This document shows positions 55,576 through 64,000 of a stretch of 64,000 bases of DNA, piece by piece. This stretch comes from an uncultured Actinomycetes bacterium. Lineage in GTDB: Bacteria > Actinomycetota > Actinomycetes > Actinomycetales > Bifidobacteriaceae. The translations under genes were made by a program, and so were the position numbers. Position 1 is the stretch's first letter; every line of letters begins with the position of its first letter. The stretch covers positions 1-64,000 of the forward strand of contig OMWX01000005.1 of the NCBI GenBank assembly GCA_900314875.1, given 5' to 3'. Under the pieces are notes generated by a model, which was given only the letters and a program-made list of their open reading frames with translations, did no database searches and was not told the origin of the DNA.

Positions 55576-56604
55576 ATGACAAAAAGCGAAACCGTTTCGA
55601 TAATTATTCCCGTTTACAATTCGCAGGACAGCCTGCTGGCATGTCTTGAATCTGTTGCAGGACAAAGTTACGAGAATCTGCAGATTATCGCGATCAACGA
55701 CGGCAGCAGCGATGATTCGGGAAGCATTTGCGACGATTTTGCGCAAAAAGACGCCCGTTTCGAGGTTATACACAAGGAAAACGGCGGAATCGCGTCGGCT
55801 CAGAACGCGGGATTGGATTTGGCGACAGGCGAATATATCGCTTTTGCGGACAATGATGACATTCTCGACAGACGAAATATAGAAATTCTGCTTTCGGCCC
55901 TCAAGCAGACCGGCGCGGATATGTCAAAAGGACGATGGCAGCAGTTCGGACAATCGCAACACAGACAGATTGTCGAGAAAGCGGGCAAGGGCGAGGATAA
56001 TCCCGGCAGCATTATGAAGTTCGCGCAGCCGCTGAGAGCTTATCAGACCGTATTTTGCAAGGCTTTGCGGCTTGCTGCGGACCGAGCGGGCCGACACGGG
56101 GAAGTCAGATACTTCAACGAAGCAAACTGGTGCAGAATATACCGCCGCAAACTTTGGGAAGGTCTGCGGTTCCCCGAAGGCATGTATGCGCAGGATGTTA
56201 TGGTTGCAGGACGCTTGTATGACCGCATGAAATTCGTGGCCGACGTAGATAAAGTCCTGTATTACTGGAGACAGTCGGCAGATTCGGTTACGCACAAAGA
56301 GCGCAGTTTCAGCTTTTACCACGACAATGCAGCAGCCGGAATCGAAAACATGAAATTCGCTCTTCAGCGCGGAATTATGCCCGCAAGAAGCTGGTATACC
56401 GTTGCCGGAGCCGTAAGCGAAGAGAAAACCGCAAGCGACTTCAGCAAACCTGAGAATCTTGAAATCTATCGCAAAGACTGCGAAGAAAAGGAAAAACTGT
56501 TTGCAGGCTTAACACCTTCGCAGCGCGCAAAATGCTCTGTTTTGCGTCAAATCAGGCTTGCCGAAAAATTCGTTTACGACAGAAAAATCAAGAATATGAA
56601 GTAA
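55576..56604 (+). CDS. Family 2 glycosyltransferase
   Basis: A 342-residue GT-A fold enzyme: VSIIIPVYNSQDSLLACLES, then the nucleotide-sugar part AINDGSSDDSGSICDDF and EYIAFADNDDILD, the DxD-like metal site. The middle (NEANWCRIYRRKLWEGLRFPE, QDVMVAGRLYDRMKFVADVD) is typical of GT2 enzymes that build surface polysaccharides, where the acceptor is bound. No membrane segment is present. It is 2 kb from the ABC exporter locus and may belong to the same surface glycan pathway, with the restriction-modification relic between. A TAAAAT box stands seven bases before the ATG. Confidence 0.88.
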   Translation: MTKSETVSIIIPVYNSQDSLLACLESVAGQSYENLQIIAINDGSSDDSGSICDDFAQKDARFEVIHKENGGIASAQNAGLDLATGEYIAFADNDDILDRRNIEILLSALKQTGADMSKGRWQQFGQSQHRQIVEKAGKGEDNPGSIMKFAQPLRAYQTVFCKALRLAADRAGRHGEVRYFNEANWCRIYRRKLWEGLRFPEGMYAQDVMVAGRLYDRMKFVADVDKVLYYWRQSADSVTHKERSFSFYHDNAAAGIENMKFALQRGIMPARSWYTVAGAVSEEKTASDFSKPENLEIYRKDCEEKEKLFAGLTPSQRAKCSVLRQIRLAEKFVYDRKIKNMK

Positions 56605-56792
56605 TGAGCGCTTTTCGGCTCTCTCTTATTTTCGCTTAGTAATTAAGCAAAACAGCAAAAACAACATTTTCAAACAGATTAGGAATAACGACTCCGATCT
56701 GAATATCCTACAGGATTGGCCATTTTCAGAAAACAATGAATACCGATAACAGACAAAGAGGGAAATAGTTTTATGCAGCCTCTGTCTGTACA

Positions 56793-58280
56793 TCAGATTT
56801 CTTTCATTACATCTACAAATTTATCGAGCGTGTATGCTCCGTCTCGGAACACGAAGCTCTTTTACCTCGTCCAAATATTGCTCTTGAACTGTATTCTGTA
56901 TAAGCATATCGCCAAGCTCACCTCCGACAAACCCTTCATCCCGGGCATTGTTTATCTCTGCATTATATTGTTCGGATTGAGCGACAGCAGATTCAATCAT
57001 CGCGGCAACTCCTATGTTTACATCCGAAGCATCGCCCTCTCCGTTTGCAAAACCGCCAGAAATAATCTGTCCGATTTCTTGCGGATTTACATCGTCAAAG
57101 GAATCGCTACTATCATCAGACTGTTCTTCTTCCAACGTAAGTGACATCTGTTTCGGCTCTGACTGCGGCTCCGACTCTTCAGTTACGGGACGTTCTTCTG
57201 CAACACGGTAATCCCTTTTGCTGAAGCCAGACTTGTTAATCCGGCAACAATGCTGTCAAGCGCGAAGCAAAAATCATTAGAACAGGTCAGCACGTAGGAA
57301 GTGTTAAGCAGCGGAGCGGAATGCTGACATACATAGGGCTGACGCAGAATTCTGCCAAGAATCTGCTCCACATCGACTTTTGAGGTTTTGTTTGCAAGGG
57401 ACGCAAGGATATAGGCGAACGGGCAATCCCATCCCTCTTTCAAAGCATTAACTGTGATAATATATCTGATTTCACAGCTCGGACTCATCAGATCTGTGTT
57501 TCCGATATCATCCGCCTTGGATGTCTTGACCGCGATCTGTTCCTGCGGAATGCCCATTTCAATCAGAAGGCTCTTGATTTTATCAAAAGTGTCGCTGCCC
57601 TCATTGATTTTCGGCTGTGCTTGGAACAGCACAATCGGACGGATGTATTTCCCGCCGGCAGCCTGCTCCGTTAATGCCTGTTTTTCAATATTTCCGCGAA
57701 GCTGAATCGCATCCTGTATAACAGTCTGTCTGCTGTTTCTGTTGAATACGACCACAGGCAGCTTGACCATATTTTCCTTTTTCAGTTCCCTCGCATCCAC
57801 ATAGGAAATGATGTTACTGGAACTGCGCGGCGTAGCGGTAAGCTCCATGATGAAGGCCGGATTCAGATTGTTAAGCATTTCCACGCTTAATTTTGACCCT
57901 GCATTGCGGCTCTCGTCAACAACCGTCACGGGAGACAGGTATCGCAGCACTTGAATCAACGCGGTATCCAGCGTATCGGCAAGCAGGACGGATTTATCAT
58001 CAAAATACTCTGCAAAGCGGAACAGGTTACCGTATAGACCCAGTTTTCATTCCCCGTATTGTAAAGGCGGGTCGATATAGATACATTTTATACGACCCTC
58101 ATATTGAGGCAGGAGACTTTTCAGAGCGAGCAGATTATCCCCGTGTATTATCTTATTTTCAGAGGTTTTACTCTCTCTCTCTCTCTCCGCAACGGCTAGT
58201 TTTCCACTGTAACTGTATTTCTTTTTAAGAACGTGATAAGGCACATCGAGATGATGATTTACGACTTTGCTTTTCCCCAA
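56793..58280 (-). pseudogene. Type III restriction-modification relic (mod-res fusion)
   Basis: Reading from the right, 58280 to about 58050 encodes the start of a type III Mod methyltransferase (KVVNHHLDVPYHVL, HGDNLLALKSLLPQYEGRIK, IYIDPP). One extra T after IYIDPP shifts frame; in the other frame it continues PPYNTGNENWVY. Then Mod ends and the middle of the Res helicase subunit begins (RFAEYFDDKSVLLADTLDTA, 58040-57960, then 57959-57183 with VVDESRNAGSK, MELTATPRSSS and GRILRQPYVCQH). Another one-base deletion near 57240 moves to the frame read from 57240 to 56821. A last piece in a third frame (SFVFRDGAYTLDKFVDVMKE) ends at 56793. Most of Mod and the first half of Res are lost. Confidence 0.85.
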
Positions 58281-58438
58281 TCCACTCTATTACAGGCATA
58301 TAAAATCTCTGTTTCTAAAACTTTCTTATCATTTCTCGTTCGCATGCCCTATCCATCTGCTGCTCTGACTGACGAGAACTATGCCGTTCTTCATGTTAGC
58401 ACAGCTTTCGCGAGGTTCTGCTTAAACAAATCCCGGCT

Positions 58439-59734
58439 TTAAACAAACTCCTGCTTAAAGTCGATCGCATCCTTTGTTATAAGCGCGTAATCGGGCTGAC
58501 GATAGTCGTTTTTCACTGAGAAAAGGCAGGAATTTTCCTCATTCGTGAACGCGACCAAAACTGTGTCGAGAGCTTCGCTGTCATGCGGATCGTCCTCGCG
58601 AATGGAAGCGACTATGCGGAAATCTGTGCTGTTAAACAGTTTCATCGGCAGAGTAAAGCGAACCTTATGATGTCCGCGCTTGTTAATCGGCAGCGACCCC
58701 GAATCATACGAAATGCCTCCGCGCTTAATGTCAGAGAGCGAAAATGCTACGTAAAACGGCTTATCCTCGTCGAACTGATACTCGATATCGAATGAGAAAT
58801 CTTCGTCGCGCGAAACAATAGGTTCGCCGACAGCAGTGATTTTCAAAAGAGGAACGCGCCGGTTGAGACCTGTCGGATACTCAGGCTTCTTTTTCTGCTT
58901 TTTCTTGTTTTTCTTATTTTCTCTCTCACTGCCGTTTTCCTCAGCAGCCTCGTGCGCAGGCTCGCGCTTTTTAAGGTTTTCAAGCGAATAACGGTCAGCA
59001 ACTTCATCCTTGTTTCCGGAAACGACAATTTCGCCGTCCTGAATAAGAATCGCCTTATTGCAGTATTTTTTAACCGAATCCATCGAATGAGTGACGAGAA
59101 TAACGGTTTTGCTCGGATCTTTTTTGATTTCCGTAAAGAAATCATTGCATTTGCGCTGAAAAGCCTCATCTCCGACAGCCAGAACCTCGTCGAGAACCAA
59201 AATATCGCCCTGAGCTTTAATCGCAACAGAGAACGCGAGACGAACCTGCATTCCGGACGAATAATTCTTCAATTTCTGATCCATGAACTCTTCAAGCTCT
59301 GCAAAAACGACGATATCGTCATACATTTCGTCGATTTCTTCGCGAGTAAAGCCCAGCAGAGCACCGTTAAGATACACGTTTTCCCGACCGGTAAGCTCGG
59401 GATTAAACCCGACCCCCAGCTCGATAAACGGCACAAGTTTGCCTTTTATGTCAATTCTGCCCTCGTCGGGAACGTAAATGCCGGAAATCAGTTTGAGAAG
59501 AGTAGACTTCCCGGAACCGTTTCGTCCCACAATTCCAAAAAAGTCGCCGCGTTTGACGTCGAAAGAAATATCGCGCAAAACATGCTGCTCTTTGTAGCCT
59601 TTCACTCCTTTGGCACGGTTTACGAACGCCTGCTTAAGTCCGCTGGCCTGTTCTGTGGGCAGGCGGAACGATTTTGCGACATGCTCGACATGCAAAACAG
59701 CGTCGGCCGAATCTGAAGTTTTTTCTTTTGCCAT
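58439..59734 (-). CDS. Polysaccharide ABC exporter ATPase, Wzt/TagH type
   Basis: 431 residues from the second of two adjacent Met codons. Motifs: Walker A GRNGSGKST, the Wzt-like GVGFNPELTGRENVYLNG, signature YSSGMQVRLAFSVAI (SSGM is typical of the TagH/Wzt/KpsT class) and Walker B ILVLDEVLAVGD. A Lys-rich spacer (NKKNKKKQKKK) leads to a C-terminal domain (about 290-431, LKITAVGEPIVSRDEDFSFD) resembling the Wzt carbohydrate-binding beta-sandwich. This domain decides which glycan is exported in O-antigen systems. The gene lies 68 bases after its permease and is the last of the locus in the window. Confidence 0.9.
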   Translation of the reverse strand: MAKEKTSDSADAVLHVEHVAKSFRLPTEQASGLKQAFVNRAKGVKGYKEQHVLRDISFDVKRGDFFGIVGRNGSGKSTLLKLISGIYVPDEGRIDIKGKLVPFIELGVGFNPELTGRENVYLNGALLGFTREEIDEMYDDIVVFAELEEFMDQKLKNYSSGMQVRLAFSVAIKAQGDILVLDEVLAVGDEAFQRKCNDFFTEIKKDPSKTVILVTHSMDSVKKYCNKAILIQDGEIVVSGNKDEVADRYSLENLKKREPAHEAAEENGSERENKKNKKKQKKKPEYPTGLNRRVPLLKITAVGEPIVSRDEDFSFDIEYQFDEDKPFYVAFSLSDIKRGGISYDSGSLPINKRGHHKVRFTLPMKLFNSTDFRIVASIREDDPHDSEALDTVLVAFTNEENSCLFSVKNDYRQPDYALITKDAIDFKQEFV

Positions 59735-59802
59735 CATGTTCTCCGTTAATCCGTTTATTCGCTTGATATCTTATTTGCCGTTTGCCCTGAGATTTTCCGG
59801 CA

Positions 59803-60630
59803 TTATATAACTTCCGCGAATTTGCGGCTGTGCTTTTTGAACACTGCGAATCCCGCAGCAAAAATTGCAAAAGTCAGAACAATCGGAATCATTTTAATCG
59901 GCCAGCTGTTTATGTAATTCCATGCAGTGGGAGTATTTTCAGGGTCTATAAGCAGATATCTGACATCCTGAATCGCCTGCGCAATCGGATTGACAAGAAT
60001 TACTTTTGCGAAAGCCGGAGAAACATTCGCAGCCATTGCAAGAGGATAAATAACGGGTATTCCGTAGAAAAGAGCCTGCATAATCACTTCCCAGATATGC
60101 TGAATGTCCCGATAATAAACGTTCAGAGTGGCCAGCAGCAAAGCAAAGCCCAGACCCAAAACATACAGCTCAATCAGACCGGCCGGAACAAGAAGAGCTC
60201 TCCACGTGAAATGAACCCTGTAAGCAATGCAGAAAACGATAATCACGCACAAGTTAATCGCCAAAGAAATAAGCGCGTTCACGGTGGCTGCAACAACGAC
60301 TATATAATTCGGAAAATGCACTTTCCGCATAAGATCTCCGCGGCTTACAACTGCAAACATGCCCATATTCGTCGCTTCGGAAAAGAAATTCCACAGCTGA
60401 ATGCCAAGCAGCAGAACAAGCGGGAAGGTTCTTGTGCCGTCAGTAAATTTCAGGAATTTGACGAAAACCGTAAACATTACTACAAACAGCATAAGCGGCT
60501 TGAGAACCGTCCACAGAATGCCCAGATACGAACCCTGATAACGGAGTTTGAAATCCGTTATCACAAGTTCCCTGAGAACAACTGCCGAATAATGATACTT
60601 TTCGTAAAGTCGTTTTCTGAAATCTTTCAC
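59803..60630 (-). CDS. Polysaccharide ABC exporter permease, Wzm/TagG type
   Basis: 275 residues with six predicted membrane helices and the ABC-2 fold. ELVITDFKLRYQGSYLGILW at the N terminus and NVYYRDIQHIWEVIMQALFY, then GIPVIYPLAMA, in the loop between helices are hallmarks of Wzm/TagG-type permeases. It moves undecaprenyl-linked glycans across the membrane with the ATPase encoded next. The gene is 35 bases after the giant GT gene on the same strand. Confidence 0.92.
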   Translation of the reverse strand: MKDFRKRLYEKYHYSAVVLRELVITDFKLRYQGSYLGILWTVLKPLMLFVVMFTVFVKFLKFTDGTRTFPLVLLLGIQLWNFFSEATNMGMFAVVSRGDLMRKVHFPNYIVVVAATVNALISLAINLCVIIVFCIAYRVHFTWRALLVPAGLIELYVLGLGFALLLATLNVYYRDIQHIWEVIMQALFYGIPVIYPLAMAANVSPAFAKVILVNPIAQAIQDVRYLLIDPENTPTAWNYINSWPIKMIPIVLTFAIFAAGFAVFKKHSRKFAEVI

Positions 60631-60665
60631 GAATCACATCCTAACAAACGGGCTTGCCGGGGTTA

Positions 60666-63600
60666 TCATTTCTTGTCTGAACTGTTCTTGTCCGAACCGT
60701 CTTGCCTGCCGGCTGCGAGCGCAATCGCGCGGGCATTCTTATTTTCCAAAAGCTTTGCCTGTTCAAGCGTTTTGTCTGCTGCTTCGGCTTTTTCGCGCTG
60801 TTGCTTTTTCGCTTCGGTCTGAATGCGCAGAGTGCGTTCGTATCTTTTCTTGTTTATCGCAGCTTTCGTGTTTCTTACTGCATTAATCGGAGCCCAGCCG
60901 ATGCGGTACATTGCATTTTCAACAGGATCGGGCATTTTTTGTATAACGTTTTTTCCCACCCATTTGAAGCTGTTATGCAGTTTGCGGCGCGCAGCGCGCT
61001 TGTATCGTCCCTTACGGTCGAGCTGCATTGACATGGCTCCGGCTGTCTGCAGAAGAGTTTCTCCCTGACGATGAATTCCCATGCCTTTAAGCAGAATGTC
61101 GGTTGTATGATACAGCGAATCCGTTTCGATTCGCGCATACCGGTCGGACATGACCCATGCCGGATAATACCCTCGAGACTGCGCAATATATCCGTTCGCG
61201 CGCTCAATCGCATGGGAAATCGAACCGTCCGCGCCCATTAATCCTTCGGGCAGAAAGTCGGTATACTCCCATCCGTACTCGAAAAGCGGGCGCAGCGCGT
61301 CAACTCTGAACCAGTAGCACGAGCCTATTGCGCTCATAGTGCCTTTCGACTCGTCAAGCGGAACATGTATGCCCAGCTTTTCTTCGAGCAGCTCTCTTGT
61401 CGGCTCGAAATTAATCGCCCAGTCGGAAGGGCGCGTATGCCCGAAGTACAGCGCATGGAACGGCGGCGGCGGCGAAACCTGTCCCAGACGCGGATTGTCT
61501 GCGAACAAAGTGAGAATATTGCGAACATATTCCGTGCTGCCAAGCGTATTTTCCATGAGTTTGTACGCAAAGCCCTGCGATTCGGAACCGTGATGTCCGT
61601 TCTGCTGATTCTGCCCTGACTTCTTGTCGTGCGCAAAGCCGATAACATCGTATTTTCCTGATAAAACAACATCTTTGGAGGCGACCAGAAGCGCGGAAAC
61701 ATCCCGACCGCGATTGACGACCGTTATGAAAACAGGCTCTTTGTTAATCCCGCGCAGCCGCATTTTTTCTCTGATCAGACTGATTTTGTCTTCCGTCGTC
61801 GTAATGTAAAGGTCTGTTTCGTCGGGAATCTGCTCAATGTAGCGAAGCGTGTCGTCAAGCAGGTCGGTAAAGAAAATATGATATATAAACGCACTGGAAA
61901 TATTTGCTTGGTTTTTGCGCGGATTTTCAACGCGGGACGGCAGAATATAATCCAAATGCATTGCTTTGCGAATATCCTCGACATTGTAGCTTTGCAGCAG
62001 GGCATCCCAAATCAGGTCGACATCATAGGAAGTATGGTCGCGAATATAATCATACAAATCCATCGCGGGCTGACCTGCTGTCTGGTCGAATGTGAATTCG
62101 TAGGGCACGAAGAATACGCGGCGTTTGAATACGGGACAGCGAGCATCGCGGATAACCTGCATGGGCATGTAAAGCAGAGGATATGAAGAGTAATCCTCAA
62201 ACTGCTTATGATCGACATATGAATCCCATTCGAATCCCAATTCTTCGAAATGCTTTGTAAACGGAATCTCATGCTTTCGCGTAACTTCGGCATATCCGTC
62301 GTAAATCGGCATATTCTGCCAATATTCCTTAAATTCGGGCGAACAGACAAGCGAGCGGCGATAAACATGCCAATAAGCCTGCAAGTGTGTCGGAATCACT
62401 TCCTCGTTGACAGTCTCGCCCGAGTAAGCCGTGATTCCCCAGAAATCTACCGGACGAGATGCCATCTGAGAGAACATTTCCTTGAACGGATATACCGGCC
62501 CTAAGCACGTGTCGTTCAGGCAGATTACTTCGTCGAATGTTTCGAGCTGCTCCCAGCCGACGGAAAGAATAACCTGCTTGTACGCGGCCGCATCCAGTCC
62601 GCGATTGTCGCGTAAAATAATGTGTTTCGTGTATTTTTCGAAAAGCGCGCGAGATTCGTCGTCCAGCTTGCCGTTGACAACGACAACCAGACGGCTGATG
62701 TTCTTCTGCAAATCGTCAAGAAAAGTCTTGATAAAGCCTGCAGCGTGACCGTTTTTGTCATAAAAACAGAAAATCGCCAGACGGTTTGTCGAGTCCGGGC
62801 TGATTGTTTTTCCGGCTGACGATTGCGTGATGCCGGCTGACGATTCGGCTGACATTTTGCGCACAAGAGCAGTTTTTTCTTCGGCCCGTCTGCTGTATTG
62901 TTCGTATTTTGCCGAATTTTCGAATACGGATTCGCCTGAAAGATTCTCAGAACTGCCGAAACCCGAGTAATCCGACATAGCAATAAAATCGCGGATTCGA
63001 ATAAGCTTCCACAGCTCGTCGTCGCTGCCCGCAGAGCGCTTCGATTTAAGAATCGTTTCAGCCCGGTCTGAGATAAGACGATTCATTTCGCTTACGGCTG
63101 TTGAAGTTCCCCATTCGCGGGCAAATTCGAGAGCGCAACCCTGTTCCGCCTCGGGATCCGTGCGCAGAACAAGCTCTGTGGAAATATGCTTCGGAATATC
63201 CGATTTAAACCGCTGCGCAGCTTTTTTAACGCTTTCCTGTTCAGAATTCTGCGCGTATTTTTCCGCATATTCCGCGATAACGCGCATTGAATGCACATTT
63301 TTCGCAAACTGTTTAGCGCTCTGCCTGCGAGTGCCGGTAATTCCCCTGCCCCAATGATATACGGCAAGCTTTTCAGGCATAAAAACAGCAGATTCGCAGT
63401 TGTCGGCCAAAACGAGGAACTCATACGCATCCTCCATGCGTTCCATTCGCACGTTGGCCATGCGCTCAAATGCGCGTTTCATTGTTTTTTTCGGCGCAGA
63501 AGCCAGAACCATGCTCCACGAGCCGTAAGATTCGGATGACTCGGCAAAAACGGATTCGATCAGCTCTTCGCTTTTCAGGACTTTGAATTCATGATTGTAT

Positions 63601-64000
63601 TGTTCGCTTAAATCGCGAGCTGCGTTTTCGTCGGTTCCGTTTTCCGCAACAACATCGCAGCCGTAAAGAACAATCGAATTTTCGCGACTCTGTTCCGGCT
63701 GTTCTTTTACAAAGGCATCAAGTTTTTCGATTGCATCGGGTTTAAGCTCGTCGTCGCCGTCGACAAAAAGAATTCTTTCTCCCTCAGCCCGCTCAACCCC
63801 TCGTTTTCGCACAACATGAAGCCCGCTGTTCGCTATAGTGCGCACAATTTTTATGCGGCTGTCAGCTTCCGCTTTTTCGCAAATGATATCCGCAGTGCTG
63901 TCCGTGCTGCAGTCGTCGACAACAATAATTTCAATGTCGGAAAACGTCTGAGATGTCAATGATTCCAAACATCTGCCGATGTAAGGAGCAATATTGTATG
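60666..64000 (-). CDS. Giant GT2-RgpF rhamnan-type polysaccharide synthase
   Basis: The frame runs off the right edge; at least 1111 residues are visible. The N-terminal part is a family 2 glycosyltransferase without its first residues (YNIAPYIGRCLESLTSQTFS, EIIVVDDCSTDSTADI, ILFVDGDDELKPDAI with the DxD site). A helical region (about 180-390) follows. From about residue 400 it is RgpF-like, the rhamnan synthesis protein F: RLAIFCFYDKNGHAAGFIKT, ILRDNRGLDAAAYKQVILSV, and a second RgpF segment with FYHIFFTDLLDD-like and NRGRDVSALLVASKD motifs. A basic coiled tail (KKRYERTLRIQTEAKKQQRE) ends it. In streptococci RgpF adds rhamnose to the wall polysaccharide; here it probably helps assemble the glycan exported by the next two genes. 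Confidence 0.88.
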   Translation of the reverse strand, partial: YNIAPYIGRCLESLTSQTFSDIEIIVVDDCSTDSTADIICEKAEADSRIKIVRTIANSGLHVVRKRGVERAEGERILFVDGDDELKPDAIEKLDAFVKEQPEQSRENSIVLYGCDVVAENGTDENAARDLSEQYNHEFKVLKSEELIESVFAESSESYGSWSMVLASAPKKTMKRAFERMANVRMERMEDAYEFLVLADNCESAVFMPEKLAVYHWGRGITGTRRQSAKQFAKNVHSMRVIAEYAEKYAQNSEQESVKKAAQRFKSDIPKHISTELVLRTDPEAEQGCALEFAREWGTSTAVSEMNRLISDRAETILKSKRSAGSDDELWKLIRIRDFIAMSDYSGFGSSENLSGESVFENSAKYEQYSRRAEEKTALVRKMSAESSAGITQSSAGKTISPDSTNRLAIFCFYDKNGHAAGFIKTFLDDLQKNISRLVVVVNGKLDDESRALFEKYTKHIILRDNRGLDAAAYKQVILSVGWEQLETFDEVICLNDTCLGPVYPFKEMFSQMASRPVDFWGITAYSGETVNEEVIPTHLQAYWHVYRRSLVCSPEFKEYWQNMPIYDGYAEVTRKHEIPFTKHFEELGFEWDSYVDHKQFEDYSSYPLLYMPMQVIRDARCPVFKRRVFFVPYEFTFDQTAGQPAMDLYDYIRDHTSYDVDLIWDALLQSYNVEDIRKAMHLDYILPSRVENPRKNQANISSAFIYHIFFTDLLDDTLRYIEQIPDETDLYITTTEDKISLIREKMRLRGINKEPVFITVVNRGRDVSALLVASKDVVLSGKYDVIGFAHDKKSGQNQQNGHHGSESQGFAYKLMENTLGSTEYVRNILTLFADNPRLGQVSPPPPFHALYFGHTRPSDWAINFEPTRELLEEKLGIHVPLDESKGTMSAIGSCYWFRVDALRPLFEYGWEYTDFLPEGLMGADGSISHAIERANGYIAQSRGYYPAWVMSDRYARIETDSLYHTTDILLKGMGIHRQGETLLQTAGAMSMQLDRKGRYKRAARRKLHNSFKWVGKNVIQKMPDPVENAMYRIGWAPINAVRNTKAAINKKRYERTLRIQTEAKKQQREKAEAADKTLEQAKLLENKNARAIALAAGRQDGSDKNSSDKK

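Overview
The window looks like chromosome from a fairly AT-rich (by eye, roughly 45-50 % GC) high-GC-lineage Gram-positive bacterium, most probably a member of the Bifidobacteriaceae. I infer this from the actinobacterial gene order around rpmE-prfA-prmC and tsaC-wecA, an orn oligoribonuclease, a zinc-type rpsN inside the spc operon, a ribosomal block ending rpoA-rplQ-truA, and a tRNA-Ile with a TAT anticodon. No database was searched; names come from reading the proteins.

Layout. 1-7.7 kb is accessory DNA on the minus strand: two unrecognised proteins (the first cut by the window edge), a 66-residue plus-strand HTH-like protein, a cluster of short repeats, a two-gene HlyB/HlyD-like exporter with an odd adaptor, a LolD/MacB-type ATPase and a broken FtsX-like permease. 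A tRNA-Ser(CGA) with a 25-T terminator, a small conserved-looking gene and truA follow. 9.6-27.8 kb is the complete S10-spc-alpha ribosomal superoperon (rpsJ to rplQ, all minus), interrupted between adk and infA by a lemA-DUF2207 membrane pair and carrying strong stem-loops at rplN/rpsQ and rplO/secY.

28.2-35 kb holds a Pif1/RecD-like helicase, orn, a GH13 alpha-glucosidase, a cyclophilin and guaB. From 34.9 to 47.8 kb the usual run rpmE-prfA-prmC-tsaC-wecA is split: prmC and tsaC are separated by about 7.7 kb holding a TraX-like membrane protein, a HAD phosphatase, a complete sugar ABC importer (binding protein and two permeases, no ATPase) and a divergent second GH13 enzyme. The importer should bring alpha-glucosides in for the two cytoplasmic glucosidases; a shared ATPase encoded elsewhere is needed.

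48-56.6 kb is ordinary: tRNA-Ile, an MFS exporter, a flavin/PLP-oxidase-fold protein, a DUF5067-like membrane protein, ettA, tesB, an unknown protein and a family 2 glycosyltransferase. 56.8-58.3 kb is the wreck of a type III restriction-modification locus. 58.4-64 kb is a cell-surface polysaccharide locus: a Wzt/Wzm-type ABC exporter and a giant GT2-RgpF protein running off the right edge.

Two themes run through the window. First, microsatellite-like expansions, in frame when they fall inside genes (exporter N terminus, HlyD linker, TsaC insert, TesB N terminus) and free in spacers. Second, several genes have a -10-like box 6-7 bases before the start codon, which suggests leaderless transcripts. 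The best candidate for something new is the exporter: an HlyB-like transporter with a degenerate C39 domain paired with an HlyD whose periplasm-spanning hairpin is replaced by a Ser-Asp-Gly linker, as if a type I secretion system had been refitted for a one-membrane cell.
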